NCBI GenBank assembly: GCA_900088475.1 | Contig: FLMG01000900.1 | Coordinates: forward strand, 22,642-37,605 | Source: Hyphochytrium catenoides | Taxonomy: Eukaryota; Sar; Hyphochytriomycetes; Hyphochytriales; Hyphochytriaceae | Direction of reading: 5' to 3' | Length of the DNA: 14,964 bases | Shown here: piece by piece, positions 1-8,639 of the stretch | Layout: each line of letters opens with the position of its first letter | How positions within the stretch are numbered: the first letter of the stretch is position 1 | Translations under genes and position numbers: made by a program | Notes under the pieces: model-generated | Told to the model about the DNA's origin: nothing | The model's input: the letters and a program-made list of their open reading frames with translations, nothing else | Database searches by the model: none

Positions 1-2609
1 TGTCAGCGTTGTTCGCCTGAACTACAGGCGCCTGGAAGACATCCGCGATAACCTAGAGGGACCGAAGTAAAGGCCCTCAGCTCCTAGCTACCCTTCGCCC
101 TCTTAGGCTTCTTTAACCCAACTCTAGCTCGCTGTGTCCTGAGCTCGATGTGAGGTGATGCTCCTCTTATTCGCCTACCTGTACTATCTCCTTATTCCTT
201 GATCCACCGCCGGCAACAAAGATTTTAGTCACCTTCTCCACGCCCATCCTTGACAATGGTGAATGACGGTTAGTCGCCTAAGCTATAGACGTTCTATGGG
301 CATCATAGAGCAGTGTATACCTGCGGCTGTGCGTCACCATCGAAAGGAACCTGCCCTCTACCGCCAGTCTGACCAGCACCTAATACAGAAAGTTCTAGGG
401 TCAGAATGCTGGGGTCGGATCTCTTCCAAATCGCTCTGACTTCGGTTACCTCTGGAGAGAGTTCGTCCTCTACTAGCGGCTGGTCCTGCGGGCCACGGAT
501 GAAGGAGCCTGTTACCTTGATGGGCGGCACGATCTCAGGCTAGAGAGAGCAAACGGGAGGGAGAGACATGAGTCTAGCTTCATAGTAAGCCTTATCCTCA
601 TCCGTACCAGCTCGAGAAGTAGACCTAGTATCCCTTCGTTTCCTGGAGCCGATTCCCTCAGAAGCTCCTCAAAAGTGTCCCAGCTGCCTCCCGCCACTCT
701 GTCTCGAAGGTGCTCCCTAACCATGGAGCCATTCTTGTAACACAGCAGCGTCAGGAATTCTCCTACTCAGAGGGACTAAGTCAGCTCACTAGGGAAGGAT
801 AGGAGAGAAAAAAAAGAGGGAAGCACTGACCCTCAAGTGTAGGGCTGACAAAGATATGTCCTTCGACGCCTGGGTGAGGCTGCCTGGTGATCCCCATCAC
901 CTGCAAAGGCAAGAGTTAGCTGCTCTTCCTCTGCTACGTCCACTACCAGTTTGAGGGTCGCTGCCTCTCAGCACAGTGGAGTGTTGTGCCAAGAGAAACT
1001 TTTCTTTGGACCTCATTACCGTGTCACTTGTCCCGAGGCTTATGGCAAGCTGGCCCTCAGCCAAACCAAGCCCTGTCAAGCCAGAAATTTGAAGAGGAAG
1101 AGGCGAAGGTCACGCTTATATAGACAGGAGGCGCGGGGAGGCGTCACATGACAAGGGCTCACCAGCTGCTGTGTTATTATTATCTCCTGAGAAAGTGATC
1201 ACCTGACAGTCTGGTGAGAACCCGAAGCGCTCCTGATAGTACCGCGCGATCGGACCCAGAGCATGCCAGGAGGGAACAGGCGGTCCGAGCTTGTCACGGA
1301 GCCTTTCAGCTGTCATTCTTAAGAGCTGCTCGTCCCTGAGGACCAATGTTTGAGGTTCTCGTGGGCTTACGGAGGAAGCTAAAATGGAGTCCACGCACCA
1401 CTCGCCCGCCCAGATATCCAGCAGGTTCATACCACTTCCGTCCGAGAGATCGATGGGGGCAAAGTGTCCGACGAAGAGAGAGGCGAAGAATGAGCTGATC
1501 TGGGTAAGGGAGGACCAAGAGAGAAGCGAAGGTCAGACCTAGAAAGTCATAGACTAGTTGAACTACCAGTTTCACCAAGGATATCCTGGCTGTGTCCTCA
1601 TAGATCTGGGGCCTCTGCGCTGCGATCTTTGCAATCTGATTTCCAGTGAACCGCTCGTGAGCCCTGCAACACGCTTCAGCCTCTCAGCGCGGTGCGTCCC
1701 AAGCGCATAGGACTAGGGGAGTCTGACCTGGACCCTGAGATGGCGGCTAGCCGCTCCGGCCCGCCCACAGCTTCCTCCCTCCTCTTACAGAAGGCACTGG
1801 TGCTGGAGTCCAGCCACAGTGGGCTGTCAGGCAAAGAGAAGGCGCCATCTAGCAAACTGCTTAGTGAGACAGCTGGAGATTCTGCCTCTTCTCGGTCCGT
1901 TGATAGCTCGCGCAGCCTCTGTAGCTGTCGCTCGCTCCCCTTTCTCCAGTAGACACTCCCATGCTGCTGCGCGCTGCCTGAGACACACACGACTTGCGAG
2001 AACGAAAACCCTTCTGACGCCATCCTCTGCAGCAGAAGGTCCAGCGCCTCAACGAACTGGAATAAGAGAAAGACGGACATTGAGAGCAGGACGCAGAGGG
2101 TGGTAGGAGATGACCATTTGAAGCAGGGAACAGAGAGCAGAGTAGAGGTTAAGGACCACCTGCCCAAAGCCGGAAGAAACGAATAGAGGAGAAGAAAGAG
2201 AGAGAAAGAAAGAGCAGTAATATCCTGGCCTGAAGCGTCTGGAGGGTCCGGACACATCACCTTACCATCAAGACAGGAGCCGTCACCTCGCCTCCTGTAA
2301 AAAGGAGTTTGGGCCACAGTGAGAAAGACAGAAACGAGCAGTCGGTTAAGCGTAAAAGAGAAACGACTACCGTGGATATGGGAGAAAGTTAGCAAGGGCC
2401 TCACCTCCATGGTCATGGAAGCCGTTCGGTGCGTTATACTGGGGAAGATCATGCCCGAAGTTGACGGCAGCAGTGTAGATCACAGCTTCCACCCCTGAGC
2501 CCGTCCGATACTGCGGATCATCTGCGTGGAGCTGCACAGCACAGGCCTTAAGGCCCTGGGTACTCAGGTCTATCCCCAAAGACAGACGCATACCACTTTC
2601 CGTGACCAT
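1..2609 (-). CDS. XYLB: Xylulokinase-type FGGY carbohydrate kinase, 13 exons visible, 3' end cut by window edge
   Basis: Predicted to phosphorylate D-xylulose with ATP to xylulose 5-phosphate, which feeds the pentose phosphate pathway; no targeting signal is obvious, so probably cytosolic. Exons on the minus strand: 2609-2405, 2294-2266, 2056-1728, 1663-1576, 1499-1399, 1335-1163, 1072-1020, 900-831, 762-608, 539-450, 379-321, 248-179, 52-1. All junctions are GT-AG and keep phase, giving at least 491 codons against about 530 for the animal enzyme. Landmarks: LGIDLSTQG (residues 11-19, N-terminal phosphate loop), SGSAQQHGS (104-112), LWLDSS (158-163), DGSGMN with the probable catalytic Asp237, ISLGTSDT (319-326) and VAGGGSRNK (462-470, C-terminal ATP-binding side). 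The start chosen (2609) lies just before the conserved N-terminus; an in-frame ATG at 2720 would add 37 unconserved residues. Oddities: a 29-nt microexon and a 63-nt intron divisible by three. Family assignment is strong; other pentulose kinases are less likely. Confidence 0.93.
1336..1398 (-). other. 63-nt in-frame intron of the xylulokinase gene
   Basis: The donor is gtgcgtgg after GAGTG and the acceptor is cctcag before GGACGAG. Removing it joins GEW to DEQLLRM, which fits the family. Left in, it adds 21 unconserved residues without breaking the frame, because its length is divisible by three and it has no in-frame stop. Automated annotation would probably read through it. Confidence 0.75.
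2266..2294 (-). other. 29-nt microexon of the xylulokinase gene
   Basis: This stretch lies between a tttttacag acceptor and a gtaaggtg donor. It supplies the residues GEVTAPVLM that join the first exon to the exon beginning FVEALDLLL, where animal xylulokinases have an equivalent TSPVLMWVQALD-like segment. Phase is 1 in and 0 out, matching both neighbours. A gene finder that skips it would lose about ten conserved residues and shift the frame. Confidence 0.85.
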
Positions 2610-3035
2610 CGCCAGCACTATTGTTCTGCTGAACGGAGGATACGCAGAGACTTCACTAGCAGCATTGAGGGGGCCGAGCGTTGGGCTCCCCTTGGCGAGG
2701 TGACCGACCAGCAGCAGCATCTCCCGGACGGGCGGCAGGGATTGCCGGAAAGCTCCTAAAGGCTCGTCTTGGCCGGCAAGGTCCCGCCTTCAAGCAGCTT
2801 CTGTGATGAGTGATGAGCTCTCTGATGAGTTGAAAGAAGAAACGAAGATCGCCGCTGCCGATCGGAGTCGCTCAGCTACCAAGGAGGACAGTTTCTGCTA
2901 GTCTGTGATAACTAAAGAGCCGCGAGATGTGATCTTTGCTGGGATCTGGTGCAATGGTATCCTGTCCAGTAGTCCTCCACGAGTCTCGCACCGTATAGAT
3001 GGGATCCAATGACGGGAGATGCATGAGGCTCTCTT

Positions 3036-3073
3036 ATTGGCTGCTCGTCGCCATGCTCGGCACTGATTGGCTG
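3036..3073. promoter_or_regulatory. Paired ATTGGCTG (inverted CCAAT-box) motifs
   Basis: Two identical octamers, ATTGGCTG at 3036-3043 and 3066-3073, start exactly 30 bp apart. ATTGG is the reverse complement of CCAAT, the core bound by NF-Y/HAP complexes in many eukaryotes. The even spacing of about three helical turns and the position between divergent genes suggest a shared regulatory element. No binding evidence exists here. Confidence 0.4.
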
Positions 3074-3389
3074 GGAGGGAGCAGGTCTCACTTTTGATGT
3101 GGTACAAGTACTAACGACCTTCCCTTCAATCAGAATAACGCAAGGGTTATCCGCAATAGTTAAGTCCAACTGCTCATTATGTGTGGATATATCTTGTGCT
3201 GGTTCTTGATGATGACAGTCCATCATGTCCATAGTCCATACAGTCATGGGTCATGGGTTAGAGACTCTAAGAGTAACGTTTAGTCCGCCGTACAGTGTAG
3301 TTCTCCCGTGTATGCCTTTGTTTCACTAGCCATCATCTCAGCTTGCATCCACCGCCAGCCCGCCCGCCTGCCATGACAGGGTAGGTAGC

Positions 3390-3545
3390 CATCTCTCTCT
3401 CTCTCCCTCGCGCTTGCTCTCTCTCTTTCGATAACGTTCCCGCACTCTCTCCTCTTCTCACACACGCGTCTCCTCTCTCCCCCTCGCTCTTGCGCTCGCT
3501 CTCTGTCTCATCATCCCGCTCTCTTTCTCTCTCCCTCTCTTCCAC
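3390..3545 (+). repeat. CT-rich (polypyrimidine) low-complexity tract
   Basis: Dense ctctct runs interrupted by cgc and ttt lie 150-300 bp upstream of the lyase start codon on its coding strand. The open frames on the opposite strand here are simple Arg/Glu-rich products of the repeat and not genes. Similar CT-rich sequence lies upstream of the potassium channel gene, but on the opposite strand relative to that gene. Confidence 0.7.
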
Positions 3546-3695
3546 TGTCCTAGCGCTTAGCGCCTTTCCCATTGCCGGATTAGCAGTGACAGTCATCGAC
3601 ACTTCTTCATTGTAACTCTCTCTACGCCGTCAGCACCACTGCTTGGCGCCACTTCCATTTGTCACATAGAAAGTAGCATCAGCTGGGTCGCTACC

Positions 3696-5027
3696 ATGAA
3701 CGGAGATAGCGCCAAGAAAAATGGGACTAGCAGTCCCCGGAAGAAGCAGAAGCTGTCTGCCAACGCTCAGAAGTACAAGGATGTGCACAATGGCTTTGGC
3801 ACCACAGTTATCCATGCTGGGCAGGTGAGATTATATACGACATAGTATGCAGCTCTATCATTTGCATCAGTGTGACGCGATTACCTGCAGGAGCCGAACG
3901 CGGCTACTGGCGCTGTCTGTGTCCCCATCAGTCTCGCCACAACCTTCGCTCAGGCCTCTCCTGGTGTAAAGCGCGGGCTAGAGCAGCCTGAGAGTTTCGG
4001 AAATGGTTGGGAGTACTCACGCACTGGAAACCCTACCAGGGGAGCGTTTGAGACTGCCATCGCTGCTGCTGAAAAAGGCAAGTACGGCTTGGCCTTTGCA
4101 TCCGGCATGGCCGCCACCACTGCCATCATACATCTTTTGAAGCAGGGGGACCACGTGATCAGCATTGATGATGTTTATGGCGGAACCCAGCGCTACTTCC
4201 GCCGTACAGCGGCGCCAAACTATGGCCTCCAGTTCAGCTTTGTTGACTTTAACACCCCCGGAGCGCTGGAGGCTGAGATTAAGGAGAATACAAAGCTGGT
4301 TTGGCTGGAGACGCCTACCAACCCCACACTCAAGCTCTCAGACATCGAAGCTGTGGCCGCCATGGCGCGTCAGCACTCTTTGCTCTTAGTGGTCGACAAC
4401 ACTTTCATGTCTCCTTACTTTCAGACTCCGCTAACCTTGGGCGCAGACCTCGTGCTTCACAGCGTCACGAAGTACATCAACGGACACAGCGACGTGGTTG
4501 GCGGCGTGGTCGTGACCAACAGCTTGGAGCTGAACACTCGGTTGCGCTTCATTCAGAACACAATGGGCGCCGTACCCTCACCATTTGACTGCTACATGGC
4601 GCTCAGGGGCCTCAAGACACTGCACATCCGCATGGCAGAGCATGCCCGTAACGCTCAGGCGGTGGCAGAGTTCTTAGAGGCTCACCCAGCCGTGGAGAAG
4701 GTGGTATATCCCGGCCTCGCCTCCCACCCGCAGCACGAGCTAGCCAAGCGTCAGATGCGCGGATTTGGTGGGATGATTACCTTTTACGTCCAGGGAGGAT
4801 TGGCCAAGGCGCGGTCGGTGCTGGAGAAGCTTCATCTCTTCACCCTGGCGGAAAGTCTAGGCGCTGTTGAATCTTTGGCTGAGTCTCCAGCTATCATGAC
4901 GCATGCCTCAGTACCCCCTGAGCATCGCCAGAAGCTCGGAATCAGCGATAATATGATCAGACTTTCGGTCGGTATTGAGGGTTTGCCAGACCTCATCGCA
5001 GACTTGAATCAGGCGCTCAGCGCTTAA
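3696..5027 (+). CDS. CTH: Cystathionine gamma-lyase (PLP enzyme, transsulfuration)
   Basis: Predicted to cleave cystathionine to cysteine, 2-oxobutyrate and ammonia, the last step of reverse transsulfuration; PLP-dependent and normally a cytosolic tetramer. Two exons, 3696-3824 and 3891-5027, join across a 66-nt GT-AG intron in phase 0 to give 421 aa, close to the roughly 400 aa of animal enzymes. Visible: EYSRTGNPT (84-92, cofactor and active-site Tyr/Arg), FASGMAAT (112-119), VWLETPTNPT, VVDNTF with PLP-nitrogen Asp212, and SVTKYINGHSD with Schiff-base Lys237. Near the C-terminus are ESLAESPAIMTHASVP and IRLSVGIE. The Glu/Ser pattern and overall resemblance favour the lyase over cystathionine gamma-synthase, which is the main alternative. 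There is no plastid or mitochondrial presequence; instead residues 10-45 are basic, with SPRKKQKLS. ATG 3696 is the first Met of the exon and sits in a reasonable context (ctaccATGa). Confidence 0.95.
3825..3890 (+). other. Single 66-nt intron of cystathionine gamma-lyase
   Basis: The donor is gcag|gtgaga and the acceptor is ttacctgcag|gag. Phase is 0, joining HAGQ to EPNAATGAV, as in the family where an HAGQ(E/D)P-type junction is continuous. The intron contains an in-frame stop (tatacgacatag), so it must be removed. Confidence 0.92.
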
Positions 5028-5271
5028 GGCCTTCTCTGTCACTTGGATTACTTATAACATAGCGTAGTACGTCTTTCTCCTGTTTCTCTCAACCCATTCT
5101 ATGCTACCAAGCAGGGCGGAAGGTCTAACGAAGTAACACCATCATAATAGTAACACAAATTCCTCTTCTGGGTTCCACGCATCAGGTGTATGCACACGTT
5201 ACAAGCTAATCCACTGGGGGATGGTCAAGAGTGTCTCCTTTTATCCTCTCATCTTGCTTTGCGTCCGTCAG
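5028..5271. other. Convergent 3' intergenic spacer
   Basis: A 244-bp gap lies between the stop codons of cystathionine gamma-lyase (plus) and the potassium channel (minus). It should hold both 3' untranslated regions and polyadenylation sites. No canonical AATAAA is seen in the plus direction, only AT-rich patches such as ataatagtaac near 5145. With so short a gap the two 3' ends may overlap; this is inference. Confidence 0.5.
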
Positions 5272-7827
5272 TCAGATAGGCGGTCCTCCCAGGTTAAGGG
5301 GGCCTGATGAGGAAAGACCCATTTTTTCTTCTGCCATAAGAGACTCCAGTGCACTTAACTTCTGCAGAAGTTTTCCTTCCAAGTCCCGGAACCGTCGGTC
5401 TAGCAGGCGCTCCAGGCCAGAGAGAGCTTCCGCGCTGCTGACGACCGGTCGAGCGCCAGCAGTCACTTGCTCGAAGGGTTGCTGAAGGTGTGACGCCTCT
5501 TTCATAGCAGGTCCAGACTCCTGCAGCTGACTGTTAGGTTCTACCCCGGGTAGAAGACTTTCCTCCTTGATACGGGAATCTTCTTCTTCTTTTCGCCTGC
5601 GAATGCAGAGTCGTCAGTCCCTGTCAGTCATGAGGCAGAGCAACAGATCCGTACATCTGGGCCTCTTGCTCCTCCATGACTTCATTATACACCAGAGTAA
5701 AGTTTGTACCTGATCATAAGCGGTTTAGCGGGTGAGAAGGACACTCAACTAGATGGAGAAGGATTATTGCCAGGGAGTCAAAGAAGGAATCATAATCAAA
5801 TGGACAACGGGAGGACGGTTGAAGGCCTGAGGATCAAATTGAGTCAGAGCTTCCCGCGGTAGGGGGAGGACAAAGGACGATCTGATCTCACCAATAACGC
5901 TAATGGGCAAAGCGAGGACAATCATCCCGGTAATCATAGCCAGCGCGGCCAGCAGCTGACCCGCCGGCGTAATGGGGACCATGTCACCATACCCGACAGT
6001 TGTCATCGTAACGATGCACCACCAGAAGGTGGCGGGGATGCTTCAGGACAGAAAGTCCAGCGGAGCGAGGAAAGAATAGGCACAGAGAGGGACGGGAGCG
6101 GTAGATCGAACGTCGAAGAGAGAGAGAATGTGTGAGTGTGAGAGGGATCTACTCGAGCTACCTACACCTCGACTCATCCTTCCCTCCTCCTACTGGTTGT
6201 GCACACACCTGCTATAAGGGTTGGGCTTCTCACAGAGACAAATGAGCTTGTTCTCCTCAGAAAGGACGCAGGGAAGCCCGGAGCTGTAGTCCCTGTATTC
6301 GCGACAATCGCCCACAACGGACTCTGCGTAAAAGACTCCAGAGGAGAAGATGACCTGCAGTCAACGGGGCCCGTGAGAGACCCGATCTCATGCTCTCAAA
6401 CTGTTCTCTCTCTCAATCCGTCTGCAATTCAGTCTTAGCTTGATGCCCTTTCTAGTACAGCCCCTTTCTTTTTAGATGAGATCTCCGTCTCTCGCTAGCT
6501 AAGCTCTGGTGTCTCCCTTTGTCCTCTCGCCTTTCAGCCCGCCCGTCTCTCCTCCTAAGACACCAGTTCTCTCGTGGCTACCACGGAGAAGCGTCCTCTT
6601 TCTCTTCTTCGCTGCTTTTCTACCGTTACCTCCCGGTGCCTTACCATGGCAATGCAGACCAGATAGACGAGGGTTATCAGCGAGTTTAGACTTAGAAGGA
6701 TCGCCTGCCCAAGGGTTCGAGTCATTGGAACGCAAGCATCAGAGTCCGTTCTAACGAAACGGCCAATGGAGTGGCGAAGAAGAGCACCTGCACAAATATT
6801 CTGATGGACACAGAGTATCGCGACACTTTAAAAACGCGCGCTACTCTCACCAGCCGCACTGCGCGGATGACTCCAAACGAGGAAGTGTTCGTCTATGGGA
6901 AGCGAAGAAAGTCAGTCATCGGGGAGGAGACTTTTGCAATGAAAATGTCGAAAGCATTGATGACAGAGGCAGCAAAGAGAGCCTGTTCCATACCGAGTGC
7001 ATCTTGGGATCGAGCCCGACATAAAAGGGAAGGATTGCGAGGATGTCCACTATGTTAAAGAACTCTGAGGTGAAGAAGCAGAACGGGGTTAGCGAGAAAG
7101 GCCTAAGGGGAATAGCTAGAGGAGCTGCGGGTGTTTGGCTGGTTGAGATCCGTATCACCTGACAGATACTTCTTAATATCAGGGCAGGTGCAGATCCGCA
7201 GTGTCACTTCTCCTGTGAAGACTGCCACGGACAAGACCTACACCATGTGTCAGTGGTCCTGTCGACTTCTGGCTTCTCCCTTTTTTTTTCTTGCCTTACC
7301 TCGATGAGGTCCAAGGTCTCCGCGCTTGGTGTTTGGATCTGCTCGACCGTCTCTAGGACAAAGGAAAAGGTGCTAATCATGATCACGATCAGCACGGAGA
7401 TGGACCCTACATACGCCTGTGCCGCGGAGGAGATGACCCAACATGTTAAACTCAAAAGGAGGTAGAGGAAAGGGTAAGGTGAAGAGAGCACACCGAAGCA
7501 CACAGAGAGTAAGCGGAAACGAGAGGGGTTGAGAGAGAGCCACAGAGGCGTATGGGCGACGGGGACAGCGAGACAACACAGCAAAATGGGAAAAGCTCAG
7601 TACCATGGGAGAGGAAGAAGGCTCTTCCGTAAAGAGCCAGAGTCTCTCCCGCAGGGAGCTTGGCTCAGCCGACACGGGCTTTTTGTCTCCAGAGGGCATG
7701 TCACCCGGATCCGGAGAGACTGCAAGTGTTAAGTCACGGGGAGATGCGGAGTGAGCACCAACGACATCGCGAAAGCCAAGTAAGGAGCAGGTCTGTCACC
7801 TGACGATCGCGCTGATGAGGAAGGCAT
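5272..7827 (-). CDS. Six-transmembrane voltage-gated potassium channel subunit, 11 exons, no T1 domain
   Basis: Predicted plasma- or endomembrane K+ channel, a tetramer opened by depolarisation. Minus-strand exons: 7827-7800, 7719-7604, 7416-7300, 7237-7159, 7064-6994, 6892-6788, 6704-6645, 6354-6209, 6040-5892, 5709-5655, 5596-5272. All introns are GT-AG and every phase matches, giving 416 aa. Order: RERLWLFTEEPSSSP (Kv pre-S1 linker), S1 about 49-71, S2 with FTGEVTLRICTCP, S3 FFNIVDILAILPFYV, S4 with R147, R150, R153, R156, K159 and R162 at every third position, S5 about 173-202, a turret with four Cys, pore helix FWWCIVTM, filter TTVGYGD (254-260), S6 ending ALPISVIGTNF (284-294), and a coiled coil at about 366-401. 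S6 has PIS where animal Kv1-4 have a PxP hinge. The 28-nt first exon is the weakest part: an in-frame stop precedes its ATG, but further upstream exons encoding T1 cannot be excluded. Confidence 0.88.
6209..6354 (-). other. Exon for late S5 and a cysteine-rich extracellular turret of the K+ channel
   Basis: The exon starts VIFSSGVFYAE, the conserved end of S5, then continues for about 38 residues before the pore helix. Cysteines fall at channel positions 209, 221, 231 and 233, the last pair as CLC, in an acidic, polar context. Typical animal Kv turrets are about 10-15 residues and lack this Cys set. Disulfide bonding is inference. Confidence 0.8.
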
Positions 7828-8536
7828 TCTTGAAGGTGACTTAGCAACCAGTTTAGCAGCGAATACTGAGAGCAGCCGCTCCCATAACTAGGTCCACTCT
7901 CTCTCAACTCAGCGCGCCTCCTGCCACCAACGCCCCATTGCAAAGAGAGAAACTTTGGCTGATGGGCTGATGAGGAGTTCCACTGCACCTGGGCGAGGTA
8001 GACTCCCGTCGGGGGTCAAGATCTAGTCCCAAGGGCCGCTTGTGCTTAGACAGGCCACATCCTTCCCGACTTGGAACGCAAGCTCTCCCCGTCTTGGCTG
8101 TCTCTAGCTAGTTGGTGCTTCTTGTAGGCTAATGCTTTTCCAGTCTGGTTCAATGCGCCCTCGTAGGCCTTCCTCCTCTCTCTGGTCTGTACAGTCTCTA
8201 TACCGCCCCCGCGTCACGGCATATCCAACCTCCCTAGCCTGTCGCCTCACTTCCCCCTCTCCTCCTCCACTATAGTCGAGCCGTCTCTCCCTCTCTCTCT
8301 CTTCCGGACATTTCTTTCTTTATTGGCGCAGCCTCTCCGCTCATCTCCTCCTCACTCTCTCTCTCTCTCTCTCACTCTCTCTCTGTCTTCTGCTTGGCCG
8401 CACGTCGCTGAGGCGGCACAGGTGGGAGGAGGAGCAGCAGAGAGGGAGCAGGGGAGGAAGGCAGTAAAAGCGGTTACAGACATTGAACGAACCGTAAAAT
8501 GACCAGTCAGATACCCGGGTCACCTGAGCTAACCGA
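7828..8536. promoter_or_regulatory. Gene-free stretch upstream of the K+ channel, CT-rich, likely promoter
   Basis: No conserved protein is recognised on either strand. I looked specifically for a Kv T1 tetramerisation domain on the minus strand and saw none. From about 8150 the plus strand becomes strongly pyrimidine-rich, ending in a CT microsatellite at about 8350-8395. By position it should contain the channel promoter. The palindromic ACCCGGGT at 8513-8520 belongs to the repeat cluster described next. Confidence 0.45.
8350..8395. repeat. CT/AG dinucleotide microsatellite
   Basis: Nearly pure ctctctct runs, broken by occasional a or g, span this interval, with less regular CT-rich sequence from about 8285. 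The short Arg/Glu-only reading frame on the minus strand is a product of the repeat. Confidence 0.85.
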
Positions 8537-8630
8537 ATGACCCGGGTTAGGCAAAGGGGGTCTAAGAGCTATAACCTTACCAGAATTCCCAATTACTCGG
8601 ATAGAGGCTCTTAGTAAAGGCCCGGGTCAT
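8537..8630. repeat. Nested inverted repeat (ATGACCCGGG outer arms, CTAAGAGC inner arms)
   Basis: Outer arms ATGACCCGGG (8537-8546) and CCCGGGTCAT (8621-8630) are perfect 10-bp inverted copies. Inside them CTAAGAGC (8562-8569) and GCTCTTAG (8607-8614) form a second perfect 8-bp pair, leaving a 37-nt AT-rich centre. A further CCCGGGTCA lies just outside at 8514-8522. The arrangement could fold as a two-stem hairpin, be the remains of a small palindromic element, or be a cluster of factor-binding sites. Confidence 0.7.
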
Positions 8631-8639
8631 GATGAGTCG

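Larger units (their letters stand above)
2610..3695. promoter_or_regulatory. Divergent intergenic region between xylulokinase and cystathionine gamma-lyase
   Basis: About 1.1 kb separates the two divergent start codons, so it should contain both promoters. I see no conserved coding sequence; the open frames here resemble no family. It holds two ATTGGCTG copies (3036-3043 and 3066-3073), a CCAAT on the same strand (3005-3009), three close TGATGAG copies (about 2804-2829), and a long CT-rich tract (about 3390-3545) that could be the lyase core promoter or 5' leader. No convincing TATA box was found. The promoter role is inferred from gene arrangement. Confidence 0.55.

Noticed and set aside
1676-2452. 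258-codon continuous minus-strand frame
   Set aside because: Only its 3' part (2056-1728) is a real exon. The rest reads through two introns and a microexon in the wrong frame and gives hydrophobic, unconserved sequence.
3333-3602. Minus-strand frame rich in Glu and Arg upstream of the lyase
   Set aside because: It is a translation of a CT-rich low-complexity tract, with no conserved domain.
4165-4588. Plus-strand frames overlapping cystathionine gamma-lyase
   Set aside because: They are shadows in other frames of a strongly conserved enzyme exon.
7741-8160. Possible T1 tetramerisation exons upstream of the K+ channel
   Set aside because: Minus-strand frames were read for the T1 hallmarks (a FFDR-like and a YY-like core) and none was seen.
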